A DNA stretch of 64,000 nucleotides from Hydractinia symbiolongicarpus (GCF_029227915.1 NC_079886.1:1922001-1986000); one strand, 5' to 3'. Shown: positions 1 to 9,942, numbered from the stretch's first letter. Made by a program: numbers and translations. The notes: generated from the letters alone by a model not told the origin.

Positions 1-86
1 GGAAATGAGTTTACTCCCTGGGTACTCTCTTTGTATACTTTTGATTATACGGGTCGTGTCCGGGATTTACGGGAAATCGCGGGTTT

Positions 87-106
87 TCGTTTGCCGGCGA
101 TTAAAC
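87..106 (+). other. Conserved 20-bp core of the monomer (example copy)
   Basis: The stretch tcgtttgccggcgattaaac is unchanged or one base off in most monomers by eye, across both arms of the array. Type-d copies read cctttgcc, T and b copies read gcgaataaac, many i copies read ccggtgatt, p copies read cgattgcc, and the diverged X copies read cggttgtcggcg. It contains the palindrome gccggc and the right arm of an inverted repeat. A strongly conserved segment in an otherwise drifting satellite is often a protein-binding site. No match to the vertebrate CENP-B box is present. The function is inference. Confidence 0.55.
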
Positions 107-126
107 TTCTTTTATTTAGCGTTTCA

Positions 127-148
127 TCAAAAATGAAAACATTTTTAA
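127..148 (+). other. A/T-rich inverted repeat (example copy)
   Basis: TCAAAAATG, a four-A loop and CATTTTTGA form a 9-bp perfect dyad in copies that read tttttgaaaac. This first copy has tttttaaaa, so its stem is one pair weaker. Common variants put T for C (gaaaatattttt), A for G (aaaaataaaaac) or G for A (aaaagtgaaaac) in the stem. The element recurs once per monomer through the window. It could form a cruciform, a short RNA hairpin if transcribed, or a bent A-tract segment. None of these is shown directly. Confidence 0.6.
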
Positions 149-811
149 AAACTACAAGTCTCATGCGTTTTAGTGGTGAACAAATAATTTAAAAAATCGT
201 TCGGGAAATGAGTTTTCTCCCTGGATACTCTCTTTGTATACTTTTGATTATACGGGTCGTGTCCGGGATTTACGGGAAATCGCAGGTTTTCGTTTGCCGG
301 CGATTAAATTTGTTTTATTTAGTGTCTCATCAAAAATGAAAATATTGTTGAAAACTACAAGTCTCATGCGTTTTAGTGGTGAAAAAATAATTTAAAATAT
401 CGTTCGGGAAATGAGTTTACTCCCTGAGTACTTTCTTTGTATACTTTTGAATATACGGGCCGAGTACCGGATTTACGGGAAATCGCGGGTTTTCGTTTGC
501 CGGCGATTAAACTTCTTTTATTCAGCGTCTTATCAAAAATGAAAACATTTTTGAAAACTACAAGTCTCATGAGTTTTAGTGGTGAAAAAATAATTTAAAA
601 AATCGTTAGGGAAATGAGTTTACTCCCTGGGTACTTCCTTTGTAAGTTTTGACCATACGGGCCGAGTCCGGGATTTACGGGAAATCGCGGGTTTTCGTTT
701 GCCGGCGATTAAACTTCTTTTATTTAGCGTTTCATCAAAAATGAAAACATTTTTGAAAACTACAAGTGTCATGCGTTTTAGTGGTGAAAAAATAATTTAA
801 AAAATCGTTCG

Positions 812-2029
812 GGAAATGAGTTTACTCCCTGGGTACTTTCTTTGTATAATTTTGATTATACGGGCCGAGTCCGGGATTTAGGGAAAATCGCGGGTTTTCG
901 TTTGCCGGCGAATAAACTTCATTTATTTAGCGTCTCATCAAAAATGAAAACATTTTTGAAAACTACAAGTCTCATGCGTTTTACTGGTGAAAAAATAATG
1001 TAAAAAATCGTTCGGGAAATGAGTTTACTCCCTGGGTACTTTCTTTGTATACTTTTGACTATACGGGCCGAGTCCGGGATTTACGGGAAATCGCGGGTTT
1101 TCGTTTGCCGGCGATTAAACTTCTTTTAATCAGCGTCTCATCAAAAATGAAAACATTTTTAAAAACTACAAGTGTCATGCGTTTTAGTGGTGAAAAAATG
1201 ATTTAAAAAATCGTTCGGGAAATGAGTTTACTCCCTGGGTACTCTCTTTGTATACTTTTGATTATACGGGTCGTGTCCGGGATTTACGGGAAATCGCGGG
1301 TTTTCGTTTGCCGGCGATTAAACTTCTTTTATTTAGCGTTTCATCAAAAATGAAAACATTTTTGAAAACTACAAGTGTCATGCGTTTTAGTGGTGAAAAA
1401 ATAATTTAAAAAATCGTTCGGGAAATGAGTTTACTCCCTGGGTACTTTCTTTGTATAATTTTGATTATACGGGCCGAGTCCGGGATTTAGGGAAAATCGC
1501 GGGTTTTCGTTTGCCGGCGAATAAACTTCATTTATTTAGCGTCTCATCAAAAATGAAAACATTTTTAAAAACTACAAGTCTCATGCGTTTTACTGGTGAA
1601 AAAATAATGTAAAAAATCGTTCGGGAAATGAGTTTACTCCCTGGGTACTTTCTTTGTATACTTTTGACTATACGGGCCGAGTCCGGGATTTACGGGAAAT
1701 CGCGGGTTTTCGTTTGCCGGCGATTAAACTTCTTTTAATCAGCGTCTCATCAAAAATGAAAACATTTTTAAAAACTACAAGTGTCATGCGTTTTAGTGGT
1801 GAAAAAATGATTTAAAAAATCGTTCGGGAAATGAGTTTACTCCCTGGGTACTCTCTTTGTATACTTTTGATTATACGGGTCGTGTCCGGGATTTACGGGA
1901 AATCGCGGGTTTTCGTTTGCCGGCGATTAAACTTCTTTTATTTAGCGTTTCATCAAAAATGAAAACATTTTTAAAAACTACAAGTCTCATGCGTTTTAGT
2001 GGTGAAAAAATAATTTAAAAAATCGTTCG
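812..2029 (+). repeat. Tandem 3-mer T-U-P (two 609-bp copies)
   Basis: T, U and P monomers at 812, 1015 and 1218 are followed by the same trio at 1421, 1624 and 1827. Shared private bases such as aataatgtaaa in T and gaaaaaatgattt in U show that the two trios are one duplication. The result is the order P-Q-R-S-T-U-P-T-U-P-Q-R-S-T-U, which is a 3-mer amplification nested between two 6-mer HOR copies. Confidence 0.8.
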
Positions 2030-3044
2030 GGAAATGAGTTTTCTCCCTGGATACTCTCTTTGTATACTTTTGATTATACCGGTCGTGTCCGGGATTTACG
2101 GGAAATCGCGGGTTTTCGTTTGCCGGCGATTAAATTTGTTTTATTCAGTGTCTCATCAAAAATGAAAATATTGTTGAAAACTACAAGTCTCATGCGTTTT
2201 AGTGGTGAAAAAATAATTTAAAATATCGTTCGGGAAATGAGTTTACTCCCTGAGTACTTTCTTTGTATACTTTTGACTATACGGGCCGAGTACCGGATTT
2301 ACGGGAAATCGCGGGTTTTCGTTTGCCGGCGATTAAACTTCTTTTATTCAGCGTCTTATCAAAAATAAAAACATTTTTGAAAACTACAAGTCTTATGAGT
2401 TTTAGTGGTGAAAAAATAATTTAAAAAATCGTTAGGGAAATGAGTTTACTCCCTGGGTACTTCCTTTGTATAGTTTTGACCATACGGGCCGAGTCCGGGA
2501 TTTACGGGAAATCGCGGTTTTTCGTTTGCCGGCGATTAAACTTCTTTTATTTAGCGTTTCATCAAAAATGAAAAAATTTTTGAAAACTACAAGTGTCATT
2601 CGTTTTAGTGGTGAAAAAATAATTTAAAAAATCGTTCGGGAAATGAGTTTACTCCCTGGGTACTTTCTTTGTATAATTTTGATTATACGGGCCGAGTCCG
2701 GGATTTAGGGAAAATCGCGGGTTTTCGTTTGCCGGCGAATAAACTTCATTTATTTAGCGTCTCATCAAAAATGAAAACATTTTTAAAAACTACAAGTCTC
2801 ATGCGTTTTACTGGTGAAAAAATAATTTAAAAAATCGTTCGGGAAATGAGTTTACTCCCTGGGTACTTTCTTTGTATACTTTTGACTATACGGGCCGAGT
2901 CCGGGATTTACGGGAAATCGCGGGTTTTCGTTTGCCGGCGATTAAATTTCTTTTAATCAGCGTCTCATCAAAAATGAAAACATTTTTAAAAACTACAAGT
3001 GTCATGCGTTTTAGTGGTGAAAAAATGATTTAAAAAATCGTTCG
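1827..3044 (+). repeat. 6-mer HOR P-Q-R-S-T-U, copy 2
   Basis: Monomers start at 1827, 2030, 2233, 2436, 2639 and 2842 and match copy 1 at 1-1217 in order. Differences include taccggtcg in Q, aaaaataaaaac in R, gcggtttttcg and gtcattcg in S, and aaatttctttt in U. The following monomer at 3045 changes to a P variant with cttgttttattt and gaaataataattt, which ends the HOR. Confidence 0.8.
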
Positions 3045-3247
3045 GGAAATGAGTTTACTCCCTGGGTACTCTTTTTGTATACTTTTGATTATACGGGTCG
3101 TGTCCGGGATTTACGGGAAATCGCGGGTTTTCGTTTGCCGGCGATTAAACTTGTTTTATTTAGCGTCTCATCAAAAATGAAAACATTGTTGAAAACTACA
3201 AGTCTCATGCGTTTTAGTGGTGAAATAATAATTTAAAAAATCGTTCG

Positions 3248-4465
3248 GAAAATGAGTTTACTCTCTGGGTACTTTCTTTGTATACTTTTGACCATACGGG
3301 CCGAGTCCGGGAATTACGGGAAATCGCGGGTTTTCGTTTGCCGGCGATTAAACTTCTTTTATTTAGCGTTTCATCAAAAATGAAAACATTTTTAAAAACT
3401 ACAAGTCTCATGCGTTTTAGTGGTGAAAAAATAAATTAAAAAATCGTTCGGAAAATGAGTTTTCTCCCTGGGTACTCTCTTTGTATACTTTTGATTATAC
3501 GGGTCGTGTCCGGGATTTACGGGAAATCGCGGGTTTTCGTTTGCCGGCGATTAAATTTGTTTTATTTAGTGTCCCATCAAAAATGAAAATATTGTTGAAA
3601 ACTACAAGTCTCATGCGTTTTAGTGGTGAAAAAATAATTTAAAAAATCGTTCGGGAAATGAGTTAACTCCCTGGGTACTTTCTTTGTATACTTTTGACTA
3701 TACGGGCCGAGTACGGGATTTACGGGAAATCGCGGGTTTTCGTTTGCCGGCGATTAAACTTCTTTTATTCAGCGTCTCATCAAAAATGAAAATATTTTTG
3801 AAAACTACAAGTCTGATGAGTTTTAGTGGTGAAAAAATAATTTAAAAAATCGTTGGGGAAATGAGTTTACTCCCTGGGTACTTTCTTTGTATACTTTTGA
3901 CCATACGGGCCGAGTCCGTGATTAACGGGAAATCGCGGGTTTTCGTTTGCCGGCGATTAAACTTCTTTTATTTAGCGTTTCATCAAAAATGAAAACATTT
4001 TTAAAAACTACAAGTCTCATGCGTTTTAGTGGTGAAAAAATAATTTAAAAAATCGTTTGGGAAATGAGTTTTCTCCCTGGGTACTCTCTTTGTATACTTT
4101 TGATTATACGGGTCTTGTCCGGGATTTACGGGGAATCGCGGGTTTACGTTTGCCGGCGATTAAATTTGTTTTATTTAGTGTCTCATCAAAAATGAAAATA
4201 TTGTTGAAAACTACAAGTCTCATGCGTTTTAGTGGTGAAAAAATAATTTAAAATATCGTTCGGGAAATGAGTTTACTCCCTGAGTACTTTCTTTGTATAC
4301 TTTTGACTATACGGGCCGAGTACCGGATTTACGGAAAATCGCGGGTTTTCGTTTGCCGGCGATTAAACTTCTTTTATTCAGCGTCTCATCAAAAATGAAA
4401 ATATTTTCAAAAACTACAAGTCTCATGCGTTTTAGTGGTGATAAAATAATTTAAAAAATCGTTCG
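3248..4465 (+). repeat. 6-mer block V-Q-R-S'-Q-R, copy 1
   Basis: Monomers start at 3248, 3451, 3654, 3857, 4060 and 4263. V is marked by cggaaaatgag and gggaattacgg; S' by gtccgtgattaacgg. The same order returns at 6903-8120, an offset of 3655 bp (18 monomers plus one inserted base). The last R here ends in ttttcaaaaac and gtgataaaat, unlike its partner, so the duplication does not extend through that monomer's 3' end. Confidence 0.75.
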
Positions 4466-4871
4466 GGAAATGAATTTACTCCCTGGGTACTTTCTTTGTA
4501 TACTTTTGACTCTGCGGGCCGAGTCCGGGATTTACGGGAAATCGCGGGTTTTTGTTTGCCGGCGATTAAACTTCTTTTATTTAGCGTTTCATCAAAAATG
4601 AAAACATTTTTAAAAACTACAAGTCTCATGCGTTTTAGTGGTGAAAAAATAATTTAAAAAATCGTTTGGGAAATGAGTTTTCTCCCTGGGTACTCTCTTT
4701 GTATACTTTTGATTATACGGGTCGTGTCCGGGATTTACGGGAAATCGCGGGTTTACGTTTGCCGGCGATTAAATTTGTTTTATTTAGTGTCTCATCAAAA
4801 ATGAAAGTATTGTTGAAAACTACAAGTCTCATGCGTTTTAGTGGTGAAAAAATAATTTAAAATATCGTTCG
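4466..4871 (+). repeat. First g-type monomer followed by Q
   Basis: The monomer at 4466 carries gaatttactcc and gactctgcggg, marks of type g, which is otherwise a right-arm type first seen again near 16636. Its upstream neighbour ends with ttttcaaaaac and gtgataaaat, the ending that precedes many g monomers in the right arm. A two-monomer fragment of right-arm type therefore sits inside the left arm, which points to exchange between distant parts of the array. Confidence 0.65.
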
Positions 4872-6496
4872 GGAAATGAGTTTACTCCCTGAGTACTTTC
4901 TTTGTATACTTTTGACTATACGGGCCGAGTACCGGATTTACGGAAAATCGCGGGTTTTCGTTTGCCGGCGATTAAACTTCTTTTATTCAGCGTCTTATCA
5001 AAAATAAAAACATTTTTGAAAACTACAAGTCTCGTGAGTTTTAGTGGTGAAAAAATAATTTAAAAAATCGTTAGGGAAATGAGTTTACTCCCTGGGTACT
5101 TCATTTGTATAGTTTTGACCATACGGGCCGAGTACCGGATTTACGGGAAATCGCGGGTTTTCGTTTGCCGGCGATTAAACTTCTTTTATTCAGCGTCTTA
5201 TCAAAAATAAAAACATTTTTTTAAAACTACAAGTCTCATGAGTTTTAGTGGTGAAAAAATAATTTAAAAAATCGTTAGGGAAATGAGTTTACTCCCTGGG
5301 TACTTCCTTTGTATAGTTTTGACCATACGGGCCGAGTCCGGGATTTACGGGAAATCGCGGGTTTTCGTTTGCCGGCGATTAAACTTCTTTTATTTAGCGT
5401 TTCATCAAAAATGAAAACATTTTTGAAAGCTACAAGTGTCATTCGTTTTAGTGGTGAAAAAATAATTTAAAAAATCGTTCGGGAAATGAGTTTACTCCCT
5501 GGGTACTTTCTTTGTATAATTTTGACTCTGCGGGCCGAGTCCGGGATTTACGGGAAATCGCGGGTTTACGTTTGCCGGCGATTAAATTTGTTTTATTTAG
5601 TGTCTCATCAAAAATGAAAATATTGTTGAAAACTACAAGTGTCATTCGTTTTAGTGGTGAAAAAATAATTTAAAAAATCGTTCGGGAAATGAGTTTACTC
5701 CCTGAGTACTTTCTTTGTATACTTTTGACTATACGGGCCGAGTACCGGATTTACGGAAAATCGCGGGTTTTCGTTTGCCGGCGATTAAACTTCTTTTATT
5801 CAGCGTCTTATCAAAAATAAAAACATTTTTGAAAACTACAAGTCTCATGAGTTTTAGTGGTGAAAAAATAATTTAAAAAATCGTTAGGGAAATGAGTTTA
5901 CTCCCTGGGTACTTCCTTTGTATAGTTTTGACCATACGGGCCGAGTACCGGATTTACGGGAAATCGCGGGTTTTCGTTTGCCGGCGATTAAACTTCTTTT
6001 ATTCAGCGTCTTATCAAAAATAAAACATTTTTTTAAAACTACAAGTCTCATGAGTTTTAGTGGTGAAAAAATAATTTAAAAAATCGTTAGGGAAATGAGT
6101 TTACTCCCTGGGTACTTCCTTTGTATAGTTTTGACCATACGGGCCGAGTCCGGGATTTACGGGAAATCGCGGGTTTTCGTTTGCCGGCGATTAAACTTCT
6201 TTTATTTAACGTTTCATCAAAAATGAAAACATTTTTGAAAACTACAAGTGTCATTCGTTTTAGTGGTGAAAAAATAATTTAAAAAATCGTTCGGGAAATG
6301 AGTTTACTCCCTGGGTACTTTCTTTGTATAATTTTGATTATACGGGCCCAGTCCGGGATTTAGGGAAAATCGCGGGTTTTCGTTTGCCGGCGAATAAACT
6401 TCATTTATTTAGCGTCTCATCAAAAATGAAAACATTTTTAAAAACTACAAGTCTCATGCGTTTTACTGGTGAAAAAATAATTTAAAAAATCGTTCG
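4872..6496 (+). repeat. Tandem 4-mer R-S/R-S-T (two copies)
   Basis: Copy 1 starts at 4872, 5075, 5279 and 5482; copy 2 starts at 5685, 5888, 6091 and 6294. The second monomer in each is a hybrid: S-like at its start (cgttaggg, gaccatac) and R-like after it (gagtaccgg, ttcagcgtcttatc). Both hybrids share an unusual run of seven T followed by aaaac. The fourth monomer of copy 1 is itself mosaic, with gactctgcggg and gggtttacg, where copy 2 is an ordinary T. Confidence 0.75.
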
Positions 6497-6902
6497 GGAA
6501 ATGAGTTTACTCCCTGGGTACTTTCTTTGTATACTTTTGACTATACGGGCCGAGTCCGGGATTTACGGGAAATCGCGGGTTTTCGTTTGCCGGCGATTAA
6601 ATTTGTTTTATTTAGTGTCTCATCAAAAATGAAAATATTGTTGAAAACTACAAGTCTCATGCGTTTTAGTGGTGAAAAAATAATTTAAAATATCGTTCGG
6701 GAAATGAGTTTACTCCCTGAGTACTTTCTTTGTATACTTTTGATTATACGGGTCGTGTCCGGGATTTACGGGAAATCGCGGGTTTTCGTTTGCCGGCGAT
6801 TAAACTTGTTTTATTTAGCGTCTCATCAAAAATGAAAACATTGTTGAAAACTACAAGTCTCATGCGTTTTAGTGGTGAAATAATAATTTAAAAAATCGTT
6901 CG
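6497..6902 (+). repeat. Two hybrid monomers, U/Q and R/P
   Basis: The monomer at 6497 begins like U (gactatacgggccgagtccg) and ends like Q (aaatttgtttt, agtgtctc, aatattgttg). The monomer at 6700 begins like R (ccctgagtac) and then reads like the P variant (gattatacgggtcgtg, cttgtttt, gaaataataatt). Both look like unequal-exchange products at the entry to the second V-Q-R-S'-Q-R block. Confidence 0.7.
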
Positions 6903-8120
6903 GAAAATGAGTTTACTCCCTGGGTACTTTCTTTGTATACTTTTGACCATACGGGCCGAGTCCGTGAATTACGGGAAATCGCGGGTTTTCGTTTGCCGGC
7001 GATTAAACTTCTTTTATTTAGCGTTTCATCAAAAATGAAAACATTTTTAAAAACTACAAGTCTCATGCGTTTTAGTGGTGAAAAAATAATTTAAAAAATC
7101 GTTCGGGAAATGAGTTTTCTCCCTGGGTACTCTCTTTGTATACTTTTGATTATACGGGTCGTGTTCGGGATTTACGGGAAATCGCGGGTTTTCGTTTGCC
7201 GGCGATTAAATTTGTTTTATTTAGTGTCTCATCAAAAATGAAAATATTGTTGAAAACTACAAGTCTCATGCGTTTCAGTGGTGAAAAAATAATTTAAAAT
7301 ATCGTTCGGGAAATGAGTTTACTCCCTGAGTACTTTCTTTGTATACTTTTGACTATACGGGCCGAGTACCGGATTTACGGGAAATCGCGGGTTTTCGTTT
7401 GCCGGCGATTAAACTTCTTTTATTCAGCGCCTTATCAAAAATGAAAACATTTTTGAAAACTACAAGTCTGATGAGTTTTAGTGGTGAAAAAATAATTTAA
7501 AAAATCGTTAGGGAAATGAGTTTACTCCCTGGGTACTTTCTTTGTATACTTTTGACCATACGGGCCGAGTCCGTGATTAACGGGAAATCGCGGGTTTTCG
7601 TTTGCCGGCGATTAAACTTCTTTTATTTAGCGTTTCATCAAAAATGAAAACATTTTTAAAAACTACAAGTCTCATGCGTTTTAGTGGTGAAAAAATAATT
7701 TAAAAAATCGTTCGGGAAATGGGTTTTCTCCCTGGGTACTCTCTTTGTATACTTTTGATTATACGGGTCGTGTCCGGGATTTACGGGAAATCGCGGGTTT
7801 ACGTTTGCCGGCGATTAAATTTGTTTTATTTAGTGTCTCATCAAAAATGAAAATATTGTTGAAAACTACAAGTCTCATGCGTTTTAGTGGTGAAAAAATA
7901 ATTTAAAATATCGTTCGGGAAATGAGTTTACTCCCTGAGTACTTTCTTTGTATACTTTTGACTATACGGGCCGAGTACCGGATTTACGGGAAATCGCGGG
8001 TTTTCGTTTGCCGGCGATTAAACTTCTTTTATTCAGCGTCTTATCAAAAATAAAAACATTTTTGAAAACTACAAGTCTCATGAGTTTTAGTGGTGAAAAA
8101 ATAATTTAAAAAATCGTTAG
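6903..8120 (+). repeat. 6-mer block V-Q-R-S'-Q-R, copy 2
   Basis: Monomers start at 6903, 7106, 7309, 7512, 7715 and 7918, in the same type order as 3248-4465. V reads gtccgtgaattacgg here, the first Q has gtgttcggg and cgtttcagtgg, and the Q at 7715 starts gggaaatggg. The repeat of type order over six monomers at an 18-monomer offset supports segmental duplication rather than chance. Confidence 0.75.
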
Positions 8121-8932
8121 GGAAATGAGTTTACTCCCTGGGTACTTCCTTTGTATAGTTTTGACCATACGGGCCGAGTCCGGGCTTTACGGGAAATCGC
8201 GGGTTTTCGTTTGCCGGCGATTAAACTTGTTTTATTTAGCGTCTCATCAAAAATGAAAACATTGTTGAAAACTACAAGTCTCATGCGTTTTAGTGGTGAA
8301 ATAATAATTTAAAAAATCGTTCGGAAAATGAGTTTACTCCCTGGGTACTTTCTTTGTATACTTTTGACCATACGGGCCGAGTCCGGGAATTACGGGAAAT
8401 CGCGGGTTTTCGTTTGCCGGCGATTAAACTTCTTTTATTTAGCGTTTCATCAAAAATGAAAACATTTTTGAAAACTACAAGTCTGATGAGTTTTAGTGGT
8501 GAAAAAATAATTTAAAAAATCGTTAGGGAAATGAGTTTACTCCCTGGGTACTTTCTTTGTATACTTTTGACCATACGGGCCGAGTCCGGGATTTACGGGA
8601 AATCGCGGGTTTTCGTTTGCCGGCGATTAAACTTCTTTTATTCAGCGTCTTATCAAAAATGAAAACATTTTTGAAAACTACAAGTCTCATGCGTTTTAGT
8701 GGTGAAAAAATAATTTAAAATATCGTTCGGGAAATGAGTTTACTCCCTGAGTACTTTCTTTGTATACTTTTGACTATACGGGCCGAGTACCGGATTTACG
8801 GGAAATCGCGGGTTTTCGTTTGCCGGCGATTAAACTTCTTTTATTCAGCGTCTTATCAAAAATGAAAACATTGTTGAAAACTACAAGTGTCATGCGTTAT
8901 AGTGGTGAAAAAATAATTTAAAAAATCGTTCT
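8121..8932 (+). repeat. Hybrid S/P, V, S-like and R monomers at the end of the left arm
   Basis: Starts are at 8121, 8324, 8527 and 8730. The first is S at its beginning (gtacttcc, gaccatac, gggctttacgg) and P variant at its end (cttgttttattt, attgttg, gaaataataatt). The last ends with gttatagtgg, an ending that also precedes the W monomers at 11972 and 12786. This is the last stretch before the diverged monomers begin. Confidence 0.65.
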
Positions 8933-9135
8933 GAAAATGAGTTTATTCACAGGGTACTTTTTTTGTATACATTCAACTATACGGGCCGAGTACCGGATTT
9001 ACGGGAAATCGCGGCTTTTCGTTTGCCGGCGATTAAACTTCTTTTATTCAGCGTCTTCTCAAAAATGAAAACATTTTTGAAAGCTACAAGTCTCATGCGT
9101 TTTAGTGGTGAAAAAATAATTTAAAAAATCGTTCG
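8933..9135 (+). repeat. W-type monomer
   Basis: The start reads ctgaaaatgagtttattcac followed by agggtac, with acattcaactatac in place of acttttgactatac. Its 3' half keeps gtcttctcaaaaatg and gaaagctac. Related W copies lie at 9943-10145, 11972-12174 and 12786-12988. W shares its diverged leader with X but keeps an ordinary core, so it looks intermediate between X and common types. Confidence 0.75.
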
Positions 9136-9540
9136 GGAAATGAGTTTACTCCCTGGGTACTTTCTTTGTATAATTTTGACTATACGGGCCGAGTCCGGGA
9201 TTTAGCGGAAATCGCGGGTTTTCGTTTGCCGGCGAATAAACTTCATTTATTTAGCGTCTCATCAAAAATGAAAACATTTTTAAAAACTACAAGTCTCATG
9301 AGTTTTAGTGGTGAAAAATGATTTAAAAAATCGTTCGGGAAATGAGTTTACTCCCTGGGTACTCTCTTTGTATACTTTTGATTATACGGGTCGTGTCCGG
9401 GATTTACGGGAAATCGCGGGTTTTCGTTTGCCGGCGATTAAACTTCTTTTATTCAGCGTCTTCTCAAAAATGAAAACATTTTTCAAAACTACAAGTCTCA
9501 TGCGTTTTAGTGGTGAAAAAATAATTTAAAAAATCGTTTT

Positions 9541-9741
9541 CAAAATGAGTTTATTCACAGGGTACTTTCTTTGTATACATTCAACTATATGGGCCGAGCC
9601 AGGGATTTACGGGAAAAACGGGTTTTCGGTTGTCGGCGATTAAACTGCCTTCGTTCGGCGTGTCATCAAAAATGTAAACATTTTGAATACTACAAGTCTC
9701 ATTCGTTCTAGTGGTGCAGAAATATTTTGAAAAATCGTTCG
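9541..9741 (+). repeat. X-type, most diverged monomer (201 bp)
   Basis: This copy differs from consensus throughout: gagtttattcacaggg, gccgagccaggg, gggaaaaacggg, an altered core cggttgtcggcg, ttcgttcggcgtgtc, aaatgtaaacattttgaatac and cattcgttctagtggtgcag. The monomer is still recognisable end to end. Its AT-rich dyad is changed because ATG is followed by TAAACATTTT. Other X copies are at 13802, 14812 and 15419. Confidence 0.8.
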
Positions 9742-9942
9742 GGAAATCAGTTTACTCCCTGGGTACTTTCTTTTATACATTCGACTATACGGCCAAGTTT
9801 GGGATTTACAGGAAATCCCGGGTTTTCGTTTGCCAGCGATTAAACTTGTTTTATTTAGCGTCTCATCAAAAATGAAAACATTGTTGAAAACTACAAGTCT
9901 CATGCGTTTTAGTGGTAAAAAAATAATTTAAAAAATCGTTCT
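9742..9942 (+). repeat. Y-type diverged monomer (201 bp)
   Basis: It starts ggaaatcag and carries tcttttatacattcgac, ggccaagtttggg, tacaggaaatcccggg and a core reading tttgccagcgatt. The 3' half returns to the ordinary left-arm reading cttgttttattt with attgttg. It follows X directly, as also happens at 14003 and 15623. X-Y is therefore a linked pair. Confidence 0.75.

Larger units (their letters stand above)
1..203 (+). repeat. Representative monomer and its internal layout
   Basis: The first complete copy, type P, is used here as a map. Positions 1-30 hold a moderately variable leader with tactccctggg. Positions 33-50 are an inverted repeat, GTATA and TATAC. Positions 50-83 carry four CGGG motifs beginning at 50, 61, 70 and 80. 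Positions 75-102 are a second inverted repeat, AATCGC and GCGATT, overlapping the conserved core at 87-106. Positions 107-126 are T-rich. Positions 127-148 form a third inverted repeat, TCAAAAATG and CATTTTT. Positions 151-173 are a second well-conserved stretch, actacaagtctcatgcg and tttag. Positions 178-196 are A-tracts. The left half is GC- and CpG-rich and the right half AT-rich. No homology to a named satellite family is claimed. Confidence 0.9.
1..1217 (+). repeat. 6-mer HOR P-Q-R-S-T-U, copy 1
   Basis: Six monomers start at 1, 204, 407, 610, 812 and 1015. The same order recurs at 1827-3044 with about a dozen scattered differences over about 1218 bp, so the two copies are near 99% identical by eye. 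The S monomer here is 202 bp because its gtatag is shortened to gtaag. The T monomer carries the rare reading aataatgtaaa, which also appears in the next T at 1421 but not in copy 2. Confidence 0.8.

Noticed and set aside
175-196. A-rich end of the monomer as a retroposon poly(A) tail
   Set aside because: It is an internal, length-constant part of every monomer (gaaaaaataattt, aaaaaatcg), with no target-site duplication or body of a retroelement.
1-203. Possible CENP-B box in the monomer
   Set aside because: I compared TTCG-n4-A-n2-CGGG in both directions. The closest, ttcgggaaatgag, has the first half and the A but lacks the CGGG half. No type that I checked has a full match.
604-616. ttaggg as a telomere-like repeat in S and T monomers
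   Set aside because: It is a single hexamer created by a substitution in cgttaggg or gatttaggg and never occurs in tandem.
843-858. tataatttt in T and b monomers as a promoter TATA box
   Set aside because: It is a one-base variant of tatactttt found in many tandem copies, with no downstream gene. No evidence of initiation can be seen in the sequence.
3861-3880. Array polarity change or inversion
   Set aside because: I looked for reverse-complement marks such as ctcatttcccgaacg and gtttaatcgccggc throughout and found none; all copies run the same way.
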